A DNA stretch of 64,000 nucleotides from Mikania micrantha. Taxonomy: Eukaryota > Streptophyta > Magnoliopsida > Asterales > Asteraceae. The stretch is from contig CM018689.1 in the NCBI GenBank assembly GCA_009363875.1, forward strand, positions 2,051,888-2,115,887. The letters are read 5' to 3'. Both the position numbers and the translations under genes were made by a program. The notes beneath the pieces were generated by a model. That model searched no databases, was not told the origin of the DNA, and saw only the letters and a program-made list of their open reading frames with translations. Positions 35,734-49,279 of the stretch are shown piece by piece; position 1 is the stretch's first letter; each line of letters opens with the position of its first letter.

Positions 35734-37815
35734 TGTCACACCCCGAGCCAGCGGGCTAGATCGACTTTCCCGTCGGGCAGAAAGTTCTCGTGGCGCGATA
35801 TCGTTTGATAATCGAAATGATCAGATTGTTTACATAGCACATGATAAATAAATGAGAAATGCTAACATGACAATGAAATAGAATTACAAAGTTAAATTAC
35901 ATTGTTTCCTCATAATTTAACTAAGTAAATCTAATCAAAAGAATCAATGAGTTTATATCTTGTAACTGTACAAGATCCCCAAAATATGATTCATTGTTTT
36001 GTCATTCCAAAATATGCTCGACACAAAATGTGGCTAGGTCTTCTAAAAGTCCACTAGCTATGTTCTTGAATACGGGTAACTAAACGTGTTCGTCACCTGA
36101 GAAAACATGCATTTAAACAAAGTCAACACTAGGTTGGTGAGTTCATAAATTTGATAATTGAAAACCTTGAATTGTTCACATACACAATCACAATGGCATA
36201 CTTGTTGTTTGTAAGTTGTTTGATTCACCTATTCACATAATGGCCTTTCCATAGTTATATTTACAAGTGATATCTCATCCAATTAGCTATGCTTATATAT
36301 AGGGCATATGTAGGGGAACAAGCCCCAGCCAACATCCCACCACATATCTAATAGAACTTAATACCACTTGCAATACAACTATAGATCCCCATTTTCATTT
36401 CGCCCGTCCGTTTGTGTTCAACTCCCATTGTATCATATGTAGAATAATATAATAAGAGGGGTTTAATTATCAAATCGGAGTATTGATAAACCCTCTATGT
36501 GTTAAGGAAATTAGATTAATTTAATCTGATCCTTATTATTATTCCATTCCTTGTGGGGTTAACTATTAATCACTTTTAAAGATAAGAGTATTAGTTAACC
36601 AATTGTTATATGTTCTCAACTTGAAGTGCATAGAGCCTAAAAGGAATCCATTGTAATCCTCACATAAACAGATTACAATGCATCCGATTTATCTATACCA
36701 ATTTGTATTACCGTAGGCCTCATCGAAACGGTTACTAGTAATATGGCATGAAATAAAATAAATTCCTCAGTCTACTAGTCAACCTGAAACGATGGATTAA
36801 TTACAATATCACTACAGATTAATATCACCATGTGTCGCTTTCCAGACCCTGACTGTTCGTCGCCCTGTCACCGGTCATACGTTACCGGCCAATGAATCAA
36901 TACGATCAACATACTAGCCCTACAAGCTAGAGGTTTGTCAGACCTATGGTACCACTATGCTATCGTCGGTTTAGTCACGTCAAATTAACTGGTCAGCGAT
37001 TTGTGAAGGGACTTACAATGATCAATTTGAATACATGACACATGATTGAAATGATATAATGCAGATAGTTCAATAGTAATCAATTGTAGTGTGTTCATCA
37101 ATGTTGTTTGTTCTCAATGTTATGTATCCTCGTTGTTGTTAACAAAGTTAAATAAGATCTTGTCTTATTATGTTATGTTAATTGTTGTGTGAATGATGTC
37201 GTTATCATGAAATTACATTATCATGATTATCATTCCTTGTTGTTCCATACAGTCACCATGTTGTCACTACAGTGTGGTAAGAGCTAGTCTTACCACACTT
37301 AGTCGACTCAGGTGGTGGATGATACTTGTTTCGTGTTATCTTGTAGTATGCACCGAGTTATAAGTTAAGTGTTATAAGAACTTGTCTTATTATACTTAAC
37401 TAACTCCGATGATGAATGATATTATGAAGATATATTATCTTCGTATCATTCAAGTATGTTATTGTTGTTTTCATCGTGTTCACCTGTGATAATTCCAATC
37501 TTTACTTGTAAGAATAATTAAGTGTTGTGAGATATAATCTTACAACTATGTTATTCTATTGTGTTGATGAGTTATGAAGTTATGTTATCATATTCATCAT
37601 TGTTGTCTCTTTCATAATATGATCATACAATCACGCATACAATGATAAGCGATAATAAGTCAAGCAGTATTATCTAATCAAAGTATAATCAATATGTTAA
37701 AACTAAAACTTTTAAATAAATAAAAGTTAAGCATGTTTCTCAGCCCTAAGAGTTTAAAATCAATTAGTGATTACAAAAGGGGCATATGAACTCACCTAGT
37801 TGTTGTTGGGGGTTG
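35734..37815 (-). repeat. Tekay-D 5' LTR, 3' portion
   Basis: It is an antisense LTR starting TGTCACACCCCGAGCC next to the PBS. It is recognisable up to about 37815, shortly past the conserved GGTGAGTTCATATGCCCC block (reverse complement near 37776-37793). It is clearly diverged from, but alignable by eye with, 12625-14600. Beyond 37815 I no longer see LTR similarity, so the right boundary is approximate. Confidence 0.8.
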
Positions 37816-39528
37816 ACTTAACTTAAAGTGGCTGACAAATATATAAAGTTAACTTTGAAATAATTATTTTTTAAAATAAAATGAAATATAGACTTGGAAA
37901 AAAAACGAAATATTAGTATTTAAATATTAATAGAATTGAAAAGCAATATATATATATATATAATGTATATAATTTAAATAATTACGTAACAAATAAATGT
38001 AAATCTAATAATTACAAAATAATAGGAGTTTTTATTAACAAAAAACCTTCGTAATATTTAAATTGGAATACAAAAACATAAAACATTTATGTTTATTAAC
38101 AAATTTTGTTTTATATTTTAAATAATGATAAATTCAAGGAAATGTGTTTAAAAATACATTAATACACCTTTTAATCATTTAATAGATTTATATATTCCCT
38201 TTAATAAATCAAAAATCGGGTATTTATGGAAAATTATAAGCTTGATTGTGGTTATGACATTTGTCAAATTATCCTAGGTGGCAACGGTATTTGAGTGACA
38301 CATGGCATATTAATGAGGTGGACAATCTAGCTAAAGGACATGTGGCGTTTAAGTTACTCTTTTATTAGGAGAAGTAGATTTGTTGTGCTCATTTACTACA
38401 TGGTGGTTGCTATTCAATTAAAGAAAGAAAGAGTCTATTGAAGAGATAGAAAGAGACCGACTAGAGAAAGAGAATGAACGACAGGTTAAATGTAAGATTA
38501 TGATACTGTTTTTCATGTAAAACTTAGATTTAATTATTGAATCATGCTTAGATGATGTTTTCAACCTTACCAAGTGATAAAGTTTGAACAATTACATCTA
38601 TATTTATAGGTCTCGAAAAGTCAGGTTAGCTAGGGTTTATTCAAAGGAACGCTAGACAAATGAGTCTCTAGAACCCCACCTTTTTACTTATTTTTTAAAT
38701 GTTTTTTGAGTGATATGCATACCAAAGTATTTTAAAAGACTTGATTGCATTTTGAAAGAATAAATTTTAAATCTTTAAATATTTTAAAGTTGGTGTTCAT
38801 AGCGATGCAAGAACACCTAATAGCATTTTTGTATGCATGATGAACTCTAAAAAGTATCCTTTTATCCAAAACACACAAAAAACACTAATAAAAAAGTTGA
38901 AGTATTACAGTGGTACATAATTAATAAAAAAGGTTGGTGTATTATAGTGGTCAAACTTCTTTAGCAACATTACATCTAGACATAAGAGAGAGAGAAATTT
39001 TTAAGTTATAAAGTCCAAAACAAAAGAGAATTGAGGGTGACCAAAATCCTTGAGTGTTAACATATTCGGGTGACCAAAGTCGCTAAAGTTAAAATTTGCA
39101 GGTGATCAAAGTCACTAAGGTTAATATTGTTGGATATTGGATGTCAGATTATCGATAAGATCAATGTTACTATCGACGTACGATCCAAGGAGCTGCACTT
39201 TGGATGACAATATTATTAAATGTTTAAGGATGTTAGACATTTACATGATCACTAATTATCAGTTCTGGTGATTTTATTATTTATAGAATAATAAAATGGT
39301 GGAAATTAATTATTAAGATAATAAATTAAATAAATAAACTTTAATTGGTTAAACTTAAATTCTTTAACTAAGTTAATCCAACTAATGGTTAATTGGTTCA
39401 ATATGGTTTAAGTAATTAAATGAGTTAATTGCTAAAGGGATTTTACTGTAAATCTTACAGTGTTTAAAGTGTAAATACATTCATAATAAATAAAATTTTT
39501 AAATTCACATTTGGAGACCTTTTGGAGT
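37816..39528. other. Unassigned AT-rich sequence
   Basis: No coding region is recognisable. It has an AT repeat near 37947-37962 and three imperfect GGTGACCAAAGTC motifs near 39030-39120. It could be the remaining 5' side of the Tekay-D LTR, diverged, or another degraded insertion. Confidence 0.5.
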
Positions 39529-42500
39529 TCTACAGTACATGAACAGTAAACCAGGTACATATTTCAGTTATCAATTGCATATCATATTCATTACATGTTA
39601 TCATAGCACAGTTCAGATTCAAATTCAAGAAACAAGTTCAGAACAATGGTTCTTGAGTCAGATAATTATCTGGCAACACAGAACCATCATGTGATTAATT
39701 GTTAGGATTTTATTATGTATAAACGTATGCGAGGCTTTACAGAACAATACAACATGGATGTCGTTATGTGAATGCTAAATCGACAGATTTTTCGTATAGG
39801 TGACGATCTGTACGAATAAATCTGGAAGTTTAACGTTCTGAATGATATTCAATAATTAGAAAACCATATTGAAAAGTGTAGTTATCGTCGTGTTTGATCG
39901 GGTGACGATTCGAACAAATACGCGCGATTCGATTTAAACGTTAATTAAATAATTTGAAAATTTAATAAATAAAAGATATTAGTTAATTTATTAGGAATCA
40001 CAACCTAAAATAATTTTATAATTTCTATTTTTAAAACCCAGTCGTTTCGTAACAAAAAACGACGACAAACCGACGTTTTTACGCAAAACCACGCGAAACC
40101 GAACGAACCCGAACGGACCCGGGTATTTTCCTATCATTTAATGTAGCATTTATAGCCACACCAAACCCCAACAACCAGATTTCCCCACCATTTTCGTTCA
40201 TCTCATCCTCTCTCCACTCTCTCTCTCTAAAACCCATAACATCTCTCTAAGATTTCTTGCTTGATTCTAAACCATTTCGTGTGTTCTTGGTGTCAAAATC
40301 ACCACCATCACTTGTACAATTCGAAAGTACAACAGATCTAGGCGTTCATCCAACCGATTTGAGGTAAAATCCGTGTTTTTGTTCGTTTTAAGGGTTTGAA
40401 AACCCTAATTTCGAGCCCTTCATTTAACCGGTTTTTAACTCATCCCGAACCTTAGAAAATATATCACAACACTTTAGAACAAAGTAGGAACGAGTGGATT
40501 TCCATGGCTGTGGGTAAATCATGAATTGATGATGGTTGCACCTCCAAGACCACGCAGGCCGAATGAGGTTCATCAGATAGGCAGAATGGCCTCATTCGAA
40601 GTCCATTCGCCGAATGGCCCTAGCCATACTCAATCCATTCGCCAACTCTCATTCGCCGAATGGCCATAGCCCAACCTACTCTCCTTCGCCGAATGACTAT
40701 GGATTCTTATTCGCCGGACCCTCGTTTGATCGGGGGTTGTTTCGGTCGACCACACTCTCATTCGTGACTCATTCTTTCGGCAAGGTGCTTCGGTCCAATA
40801 CACTCCTTCGGCCATGGTTTCATTCGACAACCATATGACCTTCATTCGACCATACTCATTTGGTTGGCCTTCATTCGACACCCATACTCACCTAAGTTAT
40901 TCGGTTTTGCATATAAGGCTAAGGGATTGAGGTGAGAATCATGAACCATGGTCAAGGAACCCTAGTGGTTATGTGTTCGCATGTGTGGGATTCTACGTGG
41001 GAATGCATGGACCGAGAGTGGGTGTGTGTGCAAGGGATACATGTAAATCCCCACATGAACATGTAGGGATAGTTGTGTCAATCATATGGGAATTAGACTA
41101 ACAAGGGCTATTAGGGTTTTCTAATAAGGTCCACTCAAAAAGCCATGATTCAAAACATTTGAAAAGTCATAATGGTCAAGAAACAATGAACTAAAGTTAA
41201 ATGTGTTGGAGTAAATCTTTAACCCTTAACTCTTCTGAGAAAATCACTTGGAAATCAAAGTCTATTGAATGGGCCCAAGGATGGCCCAATGGGCTTCATC
41301 TAAGCCCATCACATATTAAATGGTATTCATTTAAACTAAATATGGTTCTAATAAAAGGTGATGATTGTCAAAATTTATTAAATTAAATTAAAGGTTGTTT
41401 TCTAAATGTTTAATGTAAATTGAATTAACTTGAAAATATCTTAATTAAAAGGTTTTAAATGACTGTTGGGGGTTAAGGGTTTACTAAAGGGTAATAAGTT
41501 AGATTAAGTTAGATGAGTCTTAGGGACACATTAGTGATCTAAGACACATAGTTGCACACCGAGACCCAACCCTAGACCCAACTGCTATTATCAATACTTA
41601 TCGTATTCGAATTCTCTTAAAACAAAACCAGGTACTGAAGATACTTAGGTTACAGTCAAAGAGCGCGTATTATCTTTTGTGATTCAATAGCACAGCAACA
41701 CAGGTGAGTTCATTGCCCCTTTTCTAAACATTTTTGTTTTAAAACGCGGGGCTGAGAAGCATGCGTAAGCTGTTTATTTAAATTGTTTACTTAAATGCTT
41801 TTAAATTTATATTTTTTACATATATATATATATATATAAATGTAATCCTAGACCATGTCTAGGAAGATTTTATACAGGTTTACTAACTGATTTACTTAGA
41901 AATTAAGTGAATGATCAAGTTAAACTAAACATTTCAACAAATCAAAACATTTCAAACGAATCAAACTAGACATTTTGACAAAACAAGTGTGTGAGTTCAA
42001 GGAATCAAACGAAACATTTTAACGAATCAAATGGGTGTTTTCAATGAATCAAACGGAACATTTTTGACAAATCAAGTGGGTGAGTTCAAAGAATCATACG
42101 AAACATTTTGACGAAACAAGTGTGGGATTTCAACGAATCAAACGAAACAATCTTTGCAAAGACAATATTCAATGTTCTACAAATCAAGTGTTTGTTGAAC
42201 AATGAATCAAGGGTACAATTGATCAATGAATCTAGCATTCTATGATCAACGAATCAAGTACATCTTGTAACAGAATCAGACGAATCAATAAATCATTTTC
42301 AAGGGAAAGCCTGGGAAATATCAGAGATAATATACGCCAAAACAGACGAAACATGAAATCCTACATTTCAAGAAGTCCTAGCTAGACCGTTTGACTTGTA
42401 GGTCGTATGTTTGAGGATATTTACAGATTCCCTAACTACTAAGTACCTAGATTGACAGACTAGTCTACTCGAGTATGACCAAAGGCCCCAATCATTAGGA

Positions 42501-43283
42501 CTTAGATTTTATTAAATGTTTATTTATTTGTTTAATTAAGCATTTATTAAACTGTTTCTACAATTACTGGGGTTGATCACTATTGTGATGAACATAAGGA
42601 ATCAACATAGATTTCAAATTGTGGTATTTACAGGAATAAAGGACTGATAAATCATTGGGTTAAAGGTAGGGGTAAAATGCTTAATTATCATTATCACCAA
42701 TGTCCTATGCGGATTAGTATGTGGTGGGACGGCGTCTGGGCGGGGTTGTAGCCCCGACTCAGGGGTATGCCCTATACATAAGCATACCGATCTGGATGAT
42801 ACATGTGGTGTTAATGAGGTTAGGGTCTTTACCGAAGGAGTTTTCAAGTCATTATCAATCATTTTCAAATACTAAACTATATGAACTCACCAACCATGTG
42901 TTGACTTGATCTTTTTGCATGACTTCTCAGGTGATGAACAGGTCAATTAAGAAGTCATTTCTTTTGGACTAAGACTTCAGATAGAAGACTTAGTATCTTG
43001 GACCTGCATACTTTTGAAGACATCATTATACAATTTATTTTGTATATCTTGTGTAAATACAAGATAGAAATTTATGATGTTGCTGATAGATTTACATTGT
43101 TAAATTATAAACAATACTGATGTAATTTAACTTTGTAATTCTATTATGATTAGCATTTCTCATTTATATCATGTGCAATGTAAACAATCTGATCACTTGA
43201 TTATCACTCACGATATCGCGCCCCCGGGAACCTTCCGCCCGTCGGGGAAACCCGATCCTACCCCGCCGACTCGGGGTGTGACA
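39529..43283 (+). repeat. Nearly full-length Tekay LTR without internal region
   Basis: It begins within the LTR (TCTACAGTACATGAACAGTA), lacking about 45 bp, and runs to CTCGGGGTGTGACA at 43283. What follows is not a PBS but unrelated DNA. It is therefore a 5'-truncated solo LTR, or the 3' LTR of an element whose remainder was deleted. It is diverged from the B and C LTRs. Its motif cluster (about 40555-40890) is built on CGAATG where B and C have CGAACC. Confidence 0.88.
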
Positions 43284-45362
43284 GCAAGTTTTCCATAGCG
43301 CCTCGTCAACTAGAGAAGATGCAATTTACTTAACCGGATACTTCGGTATGTTGGAGTACTTACGAACTACCTTTGATAAGAGGCACTCTTAGCTAAAGAT
43401 TGTTGCCAAGCATTTGATTATGCTATAGTTTGTCTAATTTTGACAGTTTTGTATTTACGCGCGTTATTTTACGTGAGTAGGTCAAGGCCGGACCCCACGA
43501 AGCAGTATTGTAACAGGTGCTCACCCTTTACATGGGTAGGTCAAGGCCGGACCCCATGGAGCTTCATTATGAGGTGCTCACCCTTTACATGAGAAGGACA
43601 AGCCTGTAACTCGTCAAGAATAAATGTATTGTATTGTCATGATGATGTTTCTTTCATATCATGAAATATTTGTCAATGTAATCAGTTTGACTTTAGCGGT
43701 ATTATACCATGCTAGCCCCAGTTCAATATTACTAACATAGCATTAGTAGTGTTGAACTAATCATGAGTTTATTCTGATGAACTTTTCTAGGTAAGGAAGA
43801 TAGAACTGGACGTTCCTATACCCAATACTCATACGTAGGATCATTGGTTCTTGCCTGAATATCAACCTTGGTTGAAATGTTGTAGCAAGGTAATTATGAA
43901 GATTATAAACAAAATAATTTCAAGGTAGATATAAGTTATGTATGTCTACTTCACCTCCATGCAAGATGGGAATGTCAAAATTTTAAGATATGTTTGCCTT
44001 GTTCTAGGCAAAGTGGCTCGAGATTTTATTGAACAATATAGCATGAGCATTTTCTAATCTATGTCGGATTCCGTCGTGCCAGGTAATTGTCATTGGTGTT
44101 TTGCAGCCAGACTGCATCATGTTATTTACAAGGCAAGGTGAAAGTGTCTTGCTTTTGTCAAAGTAAGTTGCCTTTTGTTAGTCGAGACAACCTTTGAACT
44201 TTTCAAGAGTAAGGAGATTTGGGGTAATTCTAAATTAGATCACCGAGGTGTTGTTTTGTGATTTTACCTTTTTGTTTAACAAGAGTATTACATCGCCGAG
44301 TGCCTTTGCATGGTCGTATTCTGGATGGGCTTCGTTTTAGCCAGGTCTCCTTGTTGCGCTTTAGCCAGGATAAAAATTATTTTGTTCCCAGTCATACATA
44401 TTTTTAGCCGAGCTGACTTGGTATGCTTAGTCGAGATATGAGTATTAACCCCCATGCTATGGGTAAATTTGGCTAGGCTGACTTGCAACGCTCAGCCAAG
44501 GCTAAGATGTGATTTAGCCAACATGTGTCTTTGTTATTCTTAGTTCGGGAGGAATTTTGCCTTCATTTATTGGAAATCTGCCTTGGTAAGCTTATCACGG
44601 ACAGTGAAACTTTATGTCACGTTTATGTGATATGTTTGTGAGAGAGCCATGGCTAAACAGAAAACTTGCTATTAGCAAGACTAGATGACCTAAATGTTGA
44701 TGTAGATACTTGTCACGTATGATGACTCGACTTCTTTCATGGAGATATGATATTTCCTTCCATTAGGCAAGGGAACATGAGTTCCTACTAAACGGGAACA
44801 ATTTGAGCTTATCCATATCAAGGATAAAAGGTATTTTGTGTTCTTTGGCGAGTAAGTTAACTTTTAGCTCTTTGTGGGAAATATAACATTGCCTTCTGTA
44901 AAGTAGAGTGACTTCAGCCAAAGCAATGTAGCATTGCGTTGTGCAAGCAAAGCGACTTTAGATTTTGTGAAGCAATATAAATTGAGTTCCTTTATAAGAA
45001 GAAAGTCACGCCTATCATCAGGAAAGACAATTATGTTGCTTTATAGGCATGGTGTCTTGAGTTTTTCAAAACAGAATAACTTGATTGAATTCATGACAAG
45101 GTGACTTTGCCATCATGTTAGGTGACTTTGATGTCTTGCTAAGAAAGTGATTTGACACCTTTCAAAGTAAGGAGATCTTGTCTTTGCAAGCAACATAACT
45201 GTAGCATTTTTCATGAAGGGTGGCTTGGCTTAGCCTCTTGAGGTCTTGTTAATCATGGTTACTTGTGGTTCAGCCAAGGCCTAGCTGGGTATTTGCTGAG
45301 TTAAGTAGTTGTAAAGGCTCTGCCTAATGGTATCCCTGCTGAAACAAAACTCATCACATGAG
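43284..45362. other. Unassigned segment with short duplications
   Basis: This 2.1-kb stretch lies between the solo LTR and the Tekay-C TSD. There is a tandem duplication of about 58 bp (43477-43534 and 43536-43591), whose units begin GTAGGTCAAGGCCGGACCCC and end AGGTGCTCACCCTTTACATG. Dispersed AGCC(A/G)AG and GTGACTTTG motifs occur at 44300-45290. There is no convincing ORF. It may be a degraded LTR or non-coding retroelement part, but I cannot name it. Confidence 0.5.
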
Positions 45363-45367
45363 TTAGG
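45363..45367. repeat. Target-site duplication TTAGG of Tekay-C (left)
   Basis: TTAGG directly precedes the LTR start TGTAACATC and recurs at 58051-58055 after the 3' LTR end GTGTGACA. Confidence 0.95.
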
Positions 45368-48300
45368 TGTAACATCAGTGCCGGAACCGTTACCGGAACA
45401 GTGATCTCTACAGTACATGAACAGTAAAACAGGTACGAATCATATACATTTCATTACGTTTCAGATTCATATCATTTATCATTGTCATTTGGTGTTATCA
45501 TAGAACAAATTCTGAAACATTTAACAGAAACACAGTTCAGAACAATGGTTCTTGAGTCGGATAATTATCTGGCAATACAGAACCATCATTTGATTATTTG
45601 TTTAGGAATTATTATGTATAAACGTATGTGAGGCTTTACAGAACAAAACACACGAATATTACTATGTGAATGCTAAATTGACGGGTTATTCGTATAGGTG
45701 ACGATCTGTACGAATAAAACTGAAAGTTTAACGTTCTAAATGATATTCTATAATTAGAAAACGAGATTGAAAGGTATAGTTATCGCCGTGTTTGTACGGG
45801 TGACGATCCGGACGAATACGCGCGACAACCGTACATTTCGATTTAAACAGTTAATTATGTTTTTTTTTATATTAAATAAATAAGAAGATATTAGTTAATT
45901 TATTAGGAATCACAACCTAGAATAGTTAAATGATTTCTAATTTTATGATCGTGTCGTTTCACCGCGAAAACTACGCAAAACGACATATTACGCGAAACCG
46001 AACGAGACCGACTAACCGGGTGGGATGGAATCCTTTATTATGGCATTAAATTGCCATAATTAACCTCACCAACCTCTCTCTCTCTCTTCAACTCGTTTTC
46101 TCTCTCTCTCTAAAAACCCTCTCTAGAACTTTCAACATCTCTCTACGATTGGGAGCTCGATTCAAGTCGGATTCAAGCAAGATTGGTGGCAAAACGATCA
46201 TCACACTACAAGGATTCAGGGAGTACAAGAAAAACAAGTATCTAACCGTGGAAATTGAGGTAAACACCCACTTTAAATTCGGTTTTATAATATGTTACAA
46301 TCCTTAGGGATTTCATCGATGTTGTAGCCATTTTTACACAATAGTAAGCACCTAGATGACTCGAATAATCAACTAGAAATAGGGTGGGATTTGTGTTGTA
46401 ATCGATTGGCACTAGAACAGGGAAGAAGTTGCAGGTTCGTGAGCTAAGGAGCTGGGTGATGATGCAGGTTCGCTGGCCGAACCCTACGCGAACCCACAAT
46501 GCAGCCGAACCCTGCATGGTTTCTGCAACGAACCCTGCCCCTTTCTGCAACGAACCCTGCATGATGATGCATGTGCCGACCCAGCCGAACCCTACAACTC
46601 ACGTGCAACGAACCCTGTGTTAAGCGAATTCAGTACCTATAGTCGAACCCTTCAGTTTAGCCGAACCCTTGCATGGCCGAACCATGGCCATGCAAACTCA
46701 CGAACCTAGGGTGACGAACCATTAACTCACAAACTTCTCTATGGCAAACGGACCTTAAAGGTTCGTTGAGCTGATGCCACGGCCGAACCTCTTGATCAAG
46801 TTAACCGAACCTGTGGGCTTTGGGTAATAGGTTCGCTGATAGGGGACTAGTGGAAATCGGTTTTTGATAAAATAGGAGAGTATGGGAGACATGTATGCAT
46901 GGAATACACTATGGGAGTGCATGGGAAGGCACGTAGGCTATGCATGGAATAAATCACTTAGAATTTTGCATGGGATTAATACAAGAGTTAATTATGGATG
47001 ATGAGGAATAATGAAACTATAGGCGAAGTAGAATTTCTATAACTAAGGTCATTAACACTTATTAACAATTTAAAAATGTGTTGATAACAAGAACGACTTG
47101 GACATCAAGGTCATATGGTACAAACGTTTTTGGATCATGATCAAGGAAGAAACAAAAGGTTGTCAATGGGCTTAAGTGGGCCCAATAGGGCTTAATTAGG
47201 CCCATCATGCTTTAAGTGGATTACTTAAACTCGATTAATGGCGAATCAATTAAAGGAAAAGACATGGTGAATTTATAAGAGTTGGTTTAATAAATTCTAC
47301 AGTTTTGTCTAATTTGAAATGTGAATTATAAATGGCATTGTCTTCGCTTAAGTTTGTCTAATTATAAAAGTAAATTGTAATGTTTGGTTTAAAGATTTAT
47401 TGTGATTTAAATTGTTGGGAATTGATTTTAAAGAGACAATATCATTGTCTGGATTTTTAACAGAAAACAAAGGAGACTCTACCAAAATTTCTAAAAATAT
47501 GATAGTAACTAAACTATGGGATTGGGGATCAAAAAGGGTAACTAGGATAAATTAGACCTTAGTTACACTTAGTACTAAGACACTTAGTTGCACACACCCA
47601 AAGATCAAGTCTTAGGCACGACGACTACTATGCGTACTTATTATATTCGAATTTTTATAAAATAACTCAGGAACTGAAGATACTTAGCTTACATACAGGA
47701 GCGCGCATTTTGTGTTAGATCAAATTACATAGCAGCACAGGTGAGTTCATTGCCCCTTTTCAAACATTTTTGTTTTAAAACGCGGGGCTGAGAAGCATGC
47801 GTAAACTGTTTATTTAAATTGTTTACTTAAATGCTTTTAAATTTACATGTTTTACATATATATAAATGTTATCCTAGACCATGTCTAGGAAGATTTTATG
47901 CAGGTTTACTAACCGATTTACTTATAAATTAAGTGAGTAATCGAGTTAAACTAAACATTTCAACAAATCGAAACATTTCAAACAAATCAAACTAGACATT
48001 TTGACAAAACAAGGGTGTGAGTTCAAGGAATCAAATCAAACATTTTGACAAATCAAGTGGATGAATTCAGGGAATCAAATCAAACATTTTGACAAAACAA
48101 GTGTGGGACATCAAGACATTAACAAAACAATCTTTGCAAAGACAACATTCAATGTTCTACAAACCAAGTGTTTGTTGAATAACGAATCAAGTGTACAATC
48201 GATCAATGAATCTTGTATTCTATGATCAACACATAAAGTACATCTTGTGACATAATCAGACGAATCATTAAATCATTTTTAAGGGATAGTATGGGAAATA

Positions 48301-49262
48301 TCAGAGATAACATATGCCAACACATTGAATCCAGAAATCCTATATTTCAAGAAGTCCTAGCTAGACTGATTGACTTGTAGGTCTTATGTTTGAGGATATT
48401 TACAGAATTCCCTAACTACTAAGTACCTAGATTGACAGACTAGTCTACTCGAGTATGAACAAAGGCCCCAATCATAAGGACTTAGATTTTATTAAATGTT
48501 TACTTACTTGTTTAATTAAGCATTTATAACTGTTTATACAATTGTGTGGTTGATCATATTGTGTGATGAACTTGTGAAATCAACATGGATTTCAAATGAT
48601 TGTAATGACAGGGACAACAAACAGAAGAGTCATGGGTAAATGGTAGGGTAAAAATGCCTAATTATCATTAACAACAATGTCCTATGCGGATTAGTATGTG
48701 GTGGGATGGCGTCTGGGCGGGGTTGTAGCCTCGACTCAGGGGTATGCCCTATACATAAGCATACCGATCTGGATGATACATGTGGAGTTAGTGAGGTTAG
48801 GGTCTTTACCAAAGGAGGTTTTCAAATCATTTTCAAATCATTTCCAAATACTAAATTATATGAACTCACCAACCATGTGTTGACTTTTATTTTTGCATGA
48901 CTTCTCAGGTGACGAACAGGTTAATTAGAAAGTCATTTCTTTTGGACTAGGACTTCATATAGAAGACTAGTATTTTGGACCTGCATACTTTTGAAGACAT
49001 CATGATACAAATTATTTTGTATATCTTGTGTAAATACAAGATAGTCATTTATTGATGTTTTACAATAGATTTACATTGTTAAATTATAAACGATACTGCT
49101 GTAATTTAACTTTGTAATTCTATTATATTTAGCATTTCTCATTTACATCATGTGCAATGTAAACAATCTGATCACTTCGATTATCATTCTCGATATCGCG
49201 CCCCGAGAACCTTCCGCCCGTCGGGGAAACTCGATCCTACCCCGCCGGCTCGGGGTGTGACA
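45368..49262 (+). repeat. Tekay-C 5' LTR (3895 bp)
   Basis: It runs from TGTAACATCAGTGCCGG to CTCGGGGTGTGACA. It contains a hairpin at 46037-46060, a CT tract at about 46074-46112, a CGAACC cluster (about 46435-46840), a decayed minisatellite (about 47955-48110) and the conserved GGTGAGTTCATTGCCCC block near 47739. Confidence 0.95.
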
Positions 49263-49265
49263 GAT

Positions 49266-49279
49266 TGGTATCAGAGCCA
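49266..49279 (+). promoter_or_regulatory. Tekay-C primer-binding site (tRNA-iMet)
   Basis: TGGTATCAGAGCCA lies three bases after the LTR and is followed by TGGTTATAGAGAAATATAGG, the leader shared with Tekay-B and (antisense) Tekay-D. Confidence 0.95.

Noticed and set aside
46242..46562. Minus-strand frame of 106 codons, also at 55019-55339
   Set aside because: It lies within the CGAACC motif cluster of both Tekay-C LTRs; it is a composition artefact.
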